Shown here one piece after another: positions 38,976-45,982 of a DNA stretch of 45,982 nucleotides (positions are counted from its first letter, which is position 1; each line of letters begins with the position of its first letter). Under the pieces are notes generated by a model. It saw only the letters and a program-made list of their open reading frames with translations, searched no databases and was not told the origin of the DNA. The position numbers were made by a program, and so were the translations under genes. Origin of the DNA: CAZRIE01 sp964600075 (lineage in GTDB: Bacteria; Bacteroidota; Bacteroidia; Flavobacteriales; Flavobacteriaceae); assembly GCA_964600075.1 (NCBI GenBank), contig CAZRIE010000023.1, positions 1 to 45,982 of the forward strand, written 5' to 3'.

Positions 38976-40139
38976 TCAACCCAAAGCCTGCTCAATATCA
39001 ACAATAATATCATCGATATGCTCCAAGCCAACTGAAACGCGTACCATACCGTCGGTTATCCCTGTTTCAGCTCTTTCTTCAATAGATAATTTACTATGTG
39101 TAGTAGATGCCGGGTGTGTGACGATACTCCGTGAATCTCCCAAATTCGCGGAGAGCGACAATAGTTTGATCGCATCGAAGAATTTTTGTCCAGCTTCCAG
39201 CCCACCTTTCACCTCAAAAGCAACGACGCAACCACCTGCTTTCATTTGCCTTTTGGCGATTTCGTATTTCGGATGTGATTTCAAAAAAGGATATCTGACC
39301 CAGTTTACTTTTTCATGACCTTCTAAAAATTCAGCGAGTTTTATGGCATTTTCGCAATGGCGATCTACTCGAACAGCCAAAGTTTCTAGACTCTTTGACA
39401 ATACCCAGGCATTAAAAGGAGAAAGCGCAGGGCCTGTTATTCTTGCAAATCGATATATTTTTTCAATCAGCTCCTTTTTTCCGACTGTAATCCCGGCCAA
39501 TACCCTGCCTTGACCATCCATCAATTTTGTTCCGGAATGGATAACCAAATCGGCACCATATTCTATCGGTTGTTGTAAATAAGGTGATGCAAAGCAATTG
39601 TCGATGACCAAAATCAAGTTATGCGCTTTTGCGATTTTACCCAACGCTTCCAAGTCTAGAATATCGACCCCAGGATTGGTAGGCGATTCGGCATATATAA
39701 TCTTTGTATTCGGTTGAACCAGTTGTTCTATGGTTTCCAATTCATCAATCTTGAAATAGGAATGTGAGATATTCCATTTCGGAAAGAAGTTGTTGAAAAG
39801 GGAATGCGTAGATCCGAAAATACTTCTTGCCGACAATATATGGTCACCACTGTTCAATAGTGCCGCAAAAGTAGAAAACACGGCCGCCATGCCGGAAGCA
39901 AAAGCAAAACCTTCCTCGGCACCTTCCATCTGGCAGACCTTTTCTATAAACTCAGATGAGTTCGGATTTGAATAACGTGAATAAATATTTCGCTCTTTCT
40001 CCTCGGCAAAAGAGGCACGCATATCCTCCGCATCCTCGAATACAAAACTAGAAGTCAGGTAGATCGGCACGGAATGCTCCAAATTTTGGGTGCGTTCCAG
40101 TTGAGTGCGTATGGCATTGGTCTCGAATTTCTTCTTCAT
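38976..40139 (-). CDS. Cys/Met metabolism PLP-dependent enzyme (O-succinyl/O-acetylhomoserine sulfhydrylase-like, MetZ type)
   Basis: A 387-residue trans-sulfuration-family enzyme that forms homocysteine or cystathionine from an activated homoserine. Landmarks: VPIYLTSSFVFEDAEDM, YSRYSNPNSSEFIEKV, EGFAFASGMAAVFSTF, the Asp-pairing VIDNCFASPYLQQPIEYGAD, and the Schiff-base lysine in DLVIHSGTKLMDGQG. It ends MVRVSVGLEHIDDIIVDIEQAL. ATG at 40139 (MKKKFETNAIRTQ) is preferred over an ATG four codons upstream that lies in a repeat word. It follows the metX-thrA fusion by 220 bp and is one of two paralogues here; the exact acyl donor and thiol are not determinable, but the fused MetX implies O-acetylhomoserine. 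Confidence 0.9.
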   Translation of the reverse strand: MKKKFETNAIRTQLERTQNLEHSVPIYLTSSFVFEDAEDMRASFAEEKERNIYSRYSNPNSSEFIEKVCQMEGAEEGFAFASGMAAVFSTFAALLNSGDHILSARSIFGSTHSLFNNFFPKWNISHSYFKIDELETIEQLVQPNTKIIYAESPTNPGVDILDLEALGKIAKAHNLILVIDNCFASPYLQQPIEYGADLVIHSGTKLMDGQGRVLAGITVGKKELIEKIYRFARITGPALSPFNAWVLSKSLETLAVRVDRHCENAIKLAEFLEGHEKVNWVRYPFLKSHPKYEIAKRQMKAGGCVVAFEVKGGLEAGQKFFDAIKLLSLSANLGDSRSIVTHPASTTHSKLSIEERAETGITDGMVRVSVGLEHIDDIIVDIEQALG

Positions 40140-40359
40140 ATTTATTGTCATTCCCTCGAAGGAGAGAATCTTTTATAATCGTTTCCTTTTTTTGAAGTAC
40201 AGAGTTTATGTAACTACCTGTGTTCCCATGAACACCCCTAAATTCCCCTCAAGGGGACAATCTCTTTTTGAAACTTTCTCTCGACATAAAGTTTCTTCTC
40301 TATTTTCTATCTTCTCTTATCCTTTCCTTCGAACCTCGGATTTTTTACCTCGTACTTTT
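40140..40359. repeat. Repeat-rich gap between metZ-like and metX-thrA genes
   Basis: Contains a CATTCCCTCGAAGGAGAGAATC hairpin word (split: CATTCCCTCG / GGAGAGAATC), a CCCCTCAAGGGG palindrome near 40237, TTTCTTCTCTATTTTC iterations and a CCTCGTAC word. No gene is supported. Confidence 0.5.
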
Positions 40360-43300
40360 TCAACCTTTCTCGGCAATTCTCAATATATCTCCAAAGACAC
40401 CCCTTGCAGTTACCGCTGCTCCCGCACCGGCACCTTGAATGACCAAAGGATGTTGCCCATAGGATTCGGTATAAATTTCAATAATCGAGTCGGAACCTTT
40501 TACTTGGCCCAAAGCGCTTTCCTTCGGAACAGAAATTAGTTTCACATCTAAAACACCTTTCTCCTTTTGCAGATCGCCATGCAGATCACCTACATATCGA
40601 AGTACGTGATTTGGCTTTTGGTTCTTTTTGATTTCGTTGAAGGTATCGTCCAAGATATCGAGATGCTTTAAAAAATTATCGACTTTACCTTTTCTCAACT
40701 GCTCAGGAATCAGGTTCTGAATGCTGATATCTGAAAATTCATTACTTAAATCGAGTTCCCTAGCCAAAATCAACAGCTTTCGACCTACATCATTGCCAGA
40801 TAGGTCTTCTCTTGGGTCGGGCTCGGTAAAGCCCTTTTTCATGGCATCCTTTAAAATTGTGGAAAAGGGAACATCTACTTCGGAAAACGTATTGAAAATA
40901 TAACTCAACGATCCTGAAAATACACCTGTTATACGCGTAATATTCTCACCTGAGAGATGTAATAACTTAATGGTATCAATTAGCGGCAAACCTGCACCTA
41001 CATTGGTTTCGTACAAATATTGCTTTTGATGTTTTGCTAGCTCATCGCGTAATAATTGATAATAATCAAACCCAAGTGTATTCGCAATTTTGTTTGACGA
41101 TACCAAGTCGAAACCATTTTCAACGAATTCAAAATAATTTGCCGTGAAATCTTCGTTGGCCGTATTATCGACAGCAATCAGGTTTTCGAGATGGTGTTGT
41201 TTCGCATATGCAATCACATCGTTGGGTTTGTAGGCTACCCCCTTCTCTACAATAGCAGATTTCCAATTTTTAGGGATTCCTTTTTTATCCAAAAGCAACT
41301 GTCTTGAGTTGGCTACGGCGAAAACCCTTAAATCGATACCTTTACGTTTTTCTATCGTCTTGGTAGATTTCAATATCTGGTCGATTAGTGTTCCACCGAC
41401 ATTTCCATGTCCGAATATCGCTAAGTTCACTTTCTTGCTGATACCGAAAATCTGCCCATGCATTACGTTTAGAGCTTTGTTCAAGTCAGACTTCCTTACC
41501 ACCAGACTAACATTCTTTCCGGAAACAGTATTATTGAAAAGAAGGGGAACGATCTGGTTCTTAATCAAGGCATTGTAAGGCCTATGAAAAGTACTTAAGT
41601 CTTGTCCAACAATCGATATAACGGATACCTCATCAAGTACGGTAATCATATTGATATCCTTCGACTGATAGTCACTTTCAAATTCTGCATCCAAGGCCTT
41701 TTTAGCCCTTAATGCCCTATCTGAATCAACGACCAGACCTATTCCACGTTCCGAAGAACCCTGTGAAATGATACTGACGTTAATATTATTCTTTTCGAGG
41801 GCCGTAAAAATACGCGCATCTATGCCAACTTTTCCTAATAGCCCCCTACCCTCCAGATTGACCAACGAAACATTTTCAATAACCGATAAGGATTTTATTC
41901 CTTCCTTTTCGGTCTTTGCACTGATTAAAGTACCCTCATTATCGTTGTTGAACGTATTCAGAATACGAAGGGGAATATTTTTTTCTATTAATGGAATTAT
42001 GGTCTTGGCATGCAAAATGGTAGCCCCAAAATTCGCAAGTTCGTTGGCTTCGCCATACGAAAGGTTCGAAATGCGTTTCGCATCGGAAACCAAGTCTGGG
42101 TTCGCAGTAAAAATTCCATCGACATGGGTATAATTCTGCAACTCTTCGGCGTTCAGGAAGTTGGCGAACAAAGCGGCAGAATAGTTGGTGCCATTTCTAC
42201 CGAGGGTTGTCGTTTCACCGTTTTCGTCAGATGCTATGAAGCCCGTAATAACAGGTACACTATCAACATCAAGTTTAGCGAATTGTCGTATTACGTTTTC
42301 CTTTGACAAGGCTTCATCGACCGTAGCATCGCCAAAATTTGAATCTGTCTTTAGCAATTGTCTTGAATCAAAAAACTGGGCGTTCACACCTTTGCCAATC
42401 AGTAATTTCGTGACCAGTTTTGCTGAGATCAATTCGCCGAAAGCCAATGCTTGATCTTTTATTCTAGGGCTGTAATCCCCTAAAAGAGATACCCCTTCGA
42501 GCAGTTTTGCCAATTCTTTGAACTCGGCCGAAAGATTGACGTTTTTGAACGCATGCTTTTGATACTTTTCGAAGACTTCAAAATCTTTATAATATCTCTT
42601 TCCGTTAGCGGCCTTTTCCAACATGGCTTCCAATTGGTCGGTTGCTTTTTCCCTCGCCGATAATACCACTACAATATTTTCACCAGCTTTAACCTTTTCG
42701 GTAACGATTTCCAAAACGCTACCAATGCCCTCACCGTTGGACAATGACTTGCCACCGAATTTCAAGACCTTGATTCGTTTTGCTTTTCCGTTTTTTCCAA
42801 AAATAGGTTTCAGTAATTGCTCCATTTGCCGGAATTCGATCAAAAAAGCATCGTGGCCGTGTAAAGAATTGACTTCCCCATAGGTGACATTGCTATTCGC
42901 CTGGGCTAGTCTCCTAAAAGTTTCCTTGTTTTCCTTCGCCGTAAAAAACAGATCTGAATCGACACCGATAATATGAATGTTGGTATCGCTATTTTGCAAA
43001 TCGATGAAATTCTGCTCCCCATCGCGCATAACATCAATGGTCTTGAGCAACTGGTTCATCAATTTATATGCAGATAACTGAAAACGTTCTTGCAACTTCT
43101 TGCCATGGTGCATCAACCAACTTTCTACGTTGAATACCTGAAGTTCTTCGTTGGTACTTCGCTTAAAACGTTCTTTAAAAGATTCCGGAGTGCGGTAACA
43201 AAGCATAGCGTGCATGCGGGCATCGTGTACCGGCTGTTTCGAATTGACCAAAAACTGCTCTTGAATCTGGCAGTTCGCTATTAACCAATCGGTAGACTTC

Positions 43301-43746
43301 CAATCAGATGCTACCGGAATCAAGTGTTCGGTAATCTTTGTGTTCAATGCAGCCATTTCCCAAGCGATACCACCTCCTAAAGACCCACCTATAATAGCGA
43401 AGAGCTTATTAATTTCCAATTGTTCTAATCCAGATAGAAATATTCGCGCGATGTCTCCAGCAACAAAATCCTTATAATTATCAATAACGAACTTATCATG
43501 CCCGTTACCCGGAATATTAAAAGATAAGATGGTGTATTTTTTGGTGTCGATGCACTTTCCCGCTCCGATAAGTGCCGACCACCATCCGTCGTTACCTGTA
43601 ACATTGGAGTTAGCCGTAAGGGCGTGGTTGACCAAAACTATAGGTGCAGAATGAAGTTCCTGACCAAATAATTCATAGGAAAGCCCAATATCTTGCGATA
43701 TTCCGCCTAGCGTAGTATAGTTTTCAAGTTTAAGGTGATGGAGCAT
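40360..43746 (-). CDS. Trifunctional homoserine O-acetyltransferase / aspartate kinase / homoserine dehydrogenase fusion
   Basis: A 1128-residue fusion. Residues 1-320: alpha/beta-hydrolase acyltransferase like MetX with NHALTANSNV, nucleophile Ser122 in IIGGSLGGGIAWEMA, Asp265 (GVDSDLFF) and His298 (LHGHDAF) completing the triad. Residues ~326-765: aspartokinase starting KVLKFGGKSLSNGEG, with FVTSRxDK-like and LGRNGTNYSAAL segments and tandem ACT domains (LVNLEGRGLLGKVG, VISIVGQDLS). Residues ~770-1128: homoserine dehydrogenase with NLAIFGHGNVGGTL and TGVFSGSLSYIFNTF, DPREDLSGNDVGRKL. It catalyses aspartate phosphorylation, homoserine formation and O-acetylation, lacking only aspartate-semialdehyde dehydrogenase. 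The usual standalone MetX N-terminal length is roughly kept. Lies 110 bp after the sulfhydrylase gene and probably shares its SAM-I control. Confidence 0.94.
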   Translation of the reverse strand: MLHHLKLENYTTLGGISQDIGLSYELFGQELHSAPIVLVNHALTANSNVTGNDGWWSALIGAGKCIDTKKYTILSFNIPGNGHDKFVIDNYKDFVAGDIARIFLSGLEQLEINKLFAIIGGSLGGGIAWEMAALNTKITEHLIPVASDWKSTDWLIANCQIQEQFLVNSKQPVHDARMHAMLCYRTPESFKERFKRSTNEELQVFNVESWLMHHGKKLQERFQLSAYKLMNQLLKTIDVMRDGEQNFIDLQNSDTNIHIIGVDSDLFFTAKENKETFRRLAQANSNVTYGEVNSLHGHDAFLIEFRQMEQLLKPIFGKNGKAKRIKVLKFGGKSLSNGEGIGSVLEIVTEKVKAGENIVVVLSAREKATDQLEAMLEKAANGKRYYKDFEVFEKYQKHAFKNVNLSAEFKELAKLLEGVSLLGDYSPRIKDQALAFGELISAKLVTKLLIGKGVNAQFFDSRQLLKTDSNFGDATVDEALSKENVIRQFAKLDVDSVPVITGFIASDENGETTTLGRNGTNYSAALFANFLNAEELQNYTHVDGIFTANPDLVSDAKRISNLSYGEANELANFGATILHAKTIIPLIEKNIPLRILNTFNNDNEGTLISAKTEKEGIKSLSVIENVSLVNLEGRGLLGKVGIDARIFTALEKNNINVSIISQGSSERGIGLVVDSDRALRAKKALDAEFESDYQSKDINMITVLDEVSVISIVGQDLSTFHRPYNALIKNQIVPLLFNNTVSGKNVSLVVRKSDLNKALNVMHGQIFGISKKVNLAIFGHGNVGGTLIDQILKSTKTIEKRKGIDLRVFAVANSRQLLLDKKGIPKNWKSAIVEKGVAYKPNDVIAYAKQHHLENLIAVDNTANEDFTANYFEFVENGFDLVSSNKIANTLGFDYYQLLRDELAKHQKQYLYETNVGAGLPLIDTIKLLHLSGENITRITGVFSGSLSYIFNTFSEVDVPFSTILKDAMKKGFTEPDPREDLSGNDVGRKLLILARELDLSNEFSDISIQNLIPEQLRKGKVDNFLKHLDILDDTFNEIKKNQKPNHVLRYVGDLHGDLQKEKGVLDVKLISVPKESALGQVKGSDSIIEIYTESYGQHPLVIQGAGAGAAVTARGVFGDILRIAEKG

Positions 43747-43759
43747 CGGATTTCAATAA

Positions 43760-43845
43760 AAGACCTCACGGGTTTTACTTGTCTACAAAAGTCTTACCCG
43801 TATTATGAGGAAAGGTTTGTTTAGAAATGAAACCTGAGAGGTCTT
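43760..43845 (-). promoter_or_regulatory. Intercistronic long-range hairpin with an alternative internal stem
   Basis: On the minus strand AAGACCTCTCAGGTTT (43830-43845) pairs at 14 of 16 positions with AAACCCGTGAGGTCTT (43760-43775), followed by TTATTG. The second arm also carries ACCCGT (43768-43773), complementary to ACGGGT (43796-43801), so two foldings exclude each other. Located 14 bases before the fusion gene ATG; could modulate read-through or mRNA processing. Confidence 0.5.
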
Positions 43846-43856
43846 GTTCAATATTC

Positions 43857-45149
43857 TTAGGCAAAAACCGATTTGTCGATAGTTGCAAAGGCGTTTTCAA
43901 GGTCAGTTTTTAAATCTTCGAGATCTTCAAGACCAACAGACAGACGAATCAAATCTTTGGTTACTCCCGTAGATTCTTGGGCAGCCTCGTCTAACTGTTG
44001 GTGCGTTGTACTCGCTGGATGGATAATTAAGGATTTTGTATCTCCAATATTTGCCAGCAAAGAGAAAATTTTAGTTTCATCAGCTATCTTTTTTGCCGAT
44101 TCGAAGCCGCCTTTTACACCGAAGGTTACAATACCACTTTGACCTTTGGGAAGATAGGCATCCGCCTGCGCCTTATAATTACTTGATTTTAAGCCGGGGT
44201 AGTTTACCCATGTAACTTCATTCCTTCCTTCCAACCATTCCGCAAGGGCCAACGCATTTTCGCTGTGTCTTTTCATGCGTACTTCAAGCGTCTCCAGTCC
44301 TTGGATAATCTGAAACGCGTTAAAAGGACTTAGTGCCGCGCCGTAATCCCTTAGACCTTCAATACGTGCCTTGATTATGAATGCCAACGGTCCTACGGCA
44401 TCATGATAAATCAAGCCATGATATCCTGGGGAAGGTTCAGTAAATTCTGGAAACTTTCCACTGGTCCAATCAAAAGTTCCGGCATCGATGATAGCTCCTC
44501 CTAAGGCGGTCCCATTGCCATTGATATATTTCGTCAAAGAATGGATAACAATATTCGCCCCGTGTTCAATTGGATTTAGTAAAGCAGGGGTTGGCACCGT
44601 ATTATCTACAATAAATGGAATTTTGGCAGCTTTTGCCTCTGCCGATATGGCCTTTAAATCGAGTACATCCAACTTGGGATTACCCACAGATTCAACAAAA
44701 ATGGCTCGTGTATTCTCCTGAATGGCTTTGCCAAAATTGCTTGGGTCAGCCGGGTCGACAAAGGTGGTGGTAATGCCCAATCTGGGCAAAGTGACGTTAA
44801 ACAAATTATAGGTGCCACCATACAAGCTATTTGACGACACGATATGATCGCCCGCCTTTAGCAATACCAAAAGTGCGGTTACTGTAGCGGACGAGCCAGA
44901 TGCTGTAACGATTGCTGCCATGCCACCTTCCAAAGCAGCCAAACGTTTTTCCAACACATCGTTGGTAGGGTTCATGATTCTCGTGTAAATATTGCCGAAT
45001 TCGGCTAGGGAAAACAAATTGGCAGCATGGTCCGAATTGTTGAATACGTAGGCCGTGCTTTGATAAATCGGCACAGCACGTGTACCCCCGTTTGCAGTTA
45101 CATCATGCCCAGCATGCAAGGCATTCGTCGAAAATTTTAAATCACTCAT
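43857..45149 (-). CDS. O-acetylhomoserine aminocarboxypropyltransferase/cysteine synthase (O-acetylhomoserine sulfhydrylase)
   Basis: A 430-residue PLP enzyme that replaces the acetyl group of O-acetylhomoserine with sulfide to give homocysteine. Features: NALHAGHDVTANGGTRAVPIYQSTAYVF (family N-terminus, read as LHAGHDV and VPIYQSTAYVF), YTRIMNPTNDVLEKR, the lysine in NIVIHSLTKYINGNGTALGG, and the C-terminal LIIHPASTTHQQL and IRLSVGLEDLEDL. The ~430-residue length with the extra segment around EPSPGYHGLIYHD distinguishes this group from ~390-residue cystathionine synthases. Preceded at 125 bp by a SAM-I riboswitch; first gene of the sulfhydrylase, metX-thrA, metZ-like row. Confidence 0.95.
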   Translation of the reverse strand: MSDLKFSTNALHAGHDVTANGGTRAVPIYQSTAYVFNNSDHAANLFSLAEFGNIYTRIMNPTNDVLEKRLAALEGGMAAIVTASGSSATVTALLVLLKAGDHIVSSNSLYGGTYNLFNVTLPRLGITTTFVDPADPSNFGKAIQENTRAIFVESVGNPKLDVLDLKAISAEAKAAKIPFIVDNTVPTPALLNPIEHGANIVIHSLTKYINGNGTALGGAIIDAGTFDWTSGKFPEFTEPSPGYHGLIYHDAVGPLAFIIKARIEGLRDYGAALSPFNAFQIIQGLETLEVRMKRHSENALALAEWLEGRNEVTWVNYPGLKSSNYKAQADAYLPKGQSGIVTFGVKGGFESAKKIADETKIFSLLANIGDTKSLIIHPASTTHQQLDEAAQESTGVTKDLIRLSVGLEDLEDLKTDLENAFATIDKSVFA

Positions 45150-45248
45150 GATTTTTGGTTTTTAATAGTTAGATAACAGTATTAAAAGGCCAAACCCCAG
45201 TCGCGGACGTTGCGAATCGGTCAAATCAAAAAGTTATAAGAAAGCGAA

Positions 45249-45266
45249 AAATTACATGAAGTAATT
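45249..45266 (-). terminator. Weak hairpin after the SAM-I aptamer, possible expression platform
   Basis: Minus strand GAATTAC-ttcat-GTAATTTTT, a seven-pair AT-rich stem with five T, seven bases downstream of the aptamer. Too weak to be sure of termination. Confidence 0.35.
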
Positions 45267-45273
45267 CATTTGC

Positions 45274-45381
45274 GTTATCTGTCACGCCGACGGCGTGATA
45301 GAATTTAGCACCTTCTTCGCAAAAGTGGCGAAGGGTTGCTAAGGTTTCAAAGGGTCTATTCCCTCCACCTTTCTTGATAAC
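45274..45381 (-). promoter_or_regulatory. SAM-I (S-box) riboswitch upstream of O-acetylhomoserine sulfhydrylase
   Basis: Minus strand: P1 arms GTTATC/GATAAC, then CAAGAAAGGTGGAGGGAAT, GACCCTTTGAAACC, TTAGCAACC, the P3 hairpin CTTCGCCACTTTTGCGAAG, AAGGTGCTAAATTCTATC and a P4 hairpin CACGCCGTCGGCGTG. Clear match to the S-box core and colinear with the second copy at 26882-26998. SAM should lower expression of the downstream genes. Confidence 0.95.
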
Positions 45382-45412
45382 AATTCAATACGTGTTTGAA
45401 CTTTTAGAAAAA

Positions 45413-45420
45413 CAAATATA
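45413..45420 (-). promoter_or_regulatory. -7 box of the riboswitch transcript (TATATTTG)
   Basis: Perfect TAnnTTTG on the minus strand, 31 bases before the riboswitch P1 arm. No TTG at the -33 distance. Confidence 0.55.
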
Positions 45421-45566
45421 ATGCTGGAAATTTAAAATTCGCATTATTTACCATAAAATTTCTGACCAACTTGTGAAAACTCCCAAAAAAAATTACAATT
45501 CTTTCAGTCTTGCCCACTTCATTGGCTGCTCTTCAAGAAGACAATTCGTAGAAATTATATTAAAAA
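45421..45566. other. Gap between metK and the riboswitch promoter
   Basis: AT-rich, with a small CTTC-tt-GAAG hairpin on the minus strand and a run of eight T after GAATTGTAA that may end the metK transcript. No gene or strong terminator is visible. Confidence 0.4.
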
Positions 45567-45982
45567 TTACAACTTAAAAGCCTTTTTTACCTTGTCGACC
45601 ATATCCAACTTCTCCCAAGTAAATAGTTCGACTTCTTTCTCGACCCGCCCGTTGTATGGTGATTCAAACACTTTTTTGATAATCTTGGGTTCTTTTCCCA
45701 TATGTCCGTAGGCCGCGGACTCTAAATAAATGGGGTTTCTCAATTTTAAACGTTTTTCGATTGCAAAAGGACGCATATCAAATAACTTTTCGACTTTTTT
45801 CGCAATTTCGCCATCGGCCAAATCGACATTTGCCGTACCATAGGTGTCTACAAAAATAGATGTGGGTTCTACAACACCGATTGCATAACTTACTTGCACC
45901 AATATCTCATCAGCAACACCCGCAGCGACAAGATTCTTTGCAGCATGTCTTGAGGCGTATGCAGCGCTACGATCTACCTTGC
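45567..45982 (-). CDS. metK: S-adenosylmethionine synthetase, C-terminal part (5' truncated by window edge)
   Basis: MetK makes SAM from methionine and ATP. Only the last ~138 residues are in the window; the frame is open to the right edge. Visible family segments are KVDRSAAYASRHAAKNLVAAG, ILVQVSYAIGVVEPTSIFVDTYGT (read in parts), DMRPFAIEKRLKLRNPIYLESAAYGHMGKEP and FTWEKLDMVDKVKKAF. The first internal TTG (45902) is not a start. Being upstream of the sulfhydrylase on the same strand it may head the methionine/SAM region, but a riboswitch and promoter separate them. Confidence 0.95.
   Translation of the reverse strand, partial: KVDRSAAYASRHAAKNLVAAGVADEILVQVSYAIGVVEPTSIFVDTYGTANVDLADGEIAKKVEKLFDMRPFAIEKRLKLRNPIYLESAAYGHMGKEPKIIKKVFESPYNGRVEKEVELFTWEKLDMVDKVKKAFKL

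Noticed and set aside
38753..39031. Minus-strand 92-codon frame at the 3' end of the metZ-like gene
   Set aside because: Begins inside the intact gene in another frame and shows no recognisable domain; at most it covers decayed sequence.
1..45982. CRISPR arrays, insertion sequences, prophage, tRNA or rRNA genes
   Set aside because: No regularly spaced repeats, transposase or integrase domains, or tRNA-like cloverleaf sequences were found on reading both strands.

Overview
The window is a chromosomal segment of a member of the Bacteroidetes, most likely a marine flavobacterium (Flavobacteriaceae). The evidence is the gliding-motility ABC ATPase GldA, a DAHP synthase-chorismate mutase fusion, a triple homoserine O-acetyltransferase/aspartokinase/homoserine dehydrogenase fusion, a split cobalamin-dependent methionine synthase, promoter boxes of the TTG-N19-TAnnTTTG type, and many short GC-rich intergenic words typical of this family. 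No rRNA, tRNA, insertion sequence, prophage or CRISPR array was seen.

Layout. 1-7.4 kb: housekeeping genes, mostly on the minus strand: the C-terminus of a carboxypeptidase-regulatory-domain protein, a polyprenyl synthetase, rlmN, queA, aroA, a MazG-like pyrophosphohydrolase, dtd and rsgA. 7.5-12.6 kb: a small secreted protein, then a minus-strand aromatic amino acid operon (pheA, aminotransferase, tyrA, DAHP synthase/chorismate mutase). Its 5' leader encodes a 23-codon peptide with seven Phe and three Tyr codons, followed by mutually exclusive antiterminator and terminator hairpins. This has every element of a ribosome-mediated Phe attenuator and is the most interesting signal here. 12.7-13.7 kb: gldA on the plus strand behind a consensus promoter. 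13.9-21.3 kb: an accessory envelope region with a 1300-residue lipoprotein (DUF6807, PVC-type dehydrogenase, HEAT-like region, cytochrome c), a serine hydrolase, a DUF2807 lipoprotein and an acyloxyacyl-hydrolase-like protein. 21.4-35.4 kb: sulfur assimilation and methionine synthesis on the minus strand. An Rrf2 regulator is followed by DUF2061, cysH, cysD, cysN, sulfite reductase, siroheme methyltransferase and a ferredoxin-NADP reductase-like protein. A SAM-I riboswitch then precedes split metH with a small ABM-fold protein between its halves, a 70-residue unknown, and metF. 35.9-38.6 kb: a plus-strand isoquinoline-1-oxidoreductase-like molybdenum enzyme (two subunits). 39-46 kb: homoserine and methionine genes on the minus strand: the end of metK, a second SAM-I riboswitch, O-acetylhomoserine sulfhydrylase, the metX-thrA fusion and a second Cys/Met PLP enzyme.

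Together the right half covers most of the route from sulfate to sulfide (CysDN, CysH, sulfite reductase), from aspartate to O-acetylhomoserine, sulfhydrylation to homocysteine, methylation to methionine (MetH, MetF) and SAM (MetK). Three layers of control can be read directly: two SAM-I riboswitches, three copies of a 'CTAyTAAAyykATAGG' motif upstream of cys genes that probably bind the Rrf2 regulator, and the Phe attenuator. A second theme is invasion of coding sequences by short intergenic-type repeats: in-frame insertions or extensions are seen in aroA, metH and the serine hydrolase, possibly cobA, and in false N-terminal extensions of metF and the DUF2807 gene. Several genes start with TTG or GTG; starts given here were chosen from sequence context and remembered family N-termini, not from alignments.
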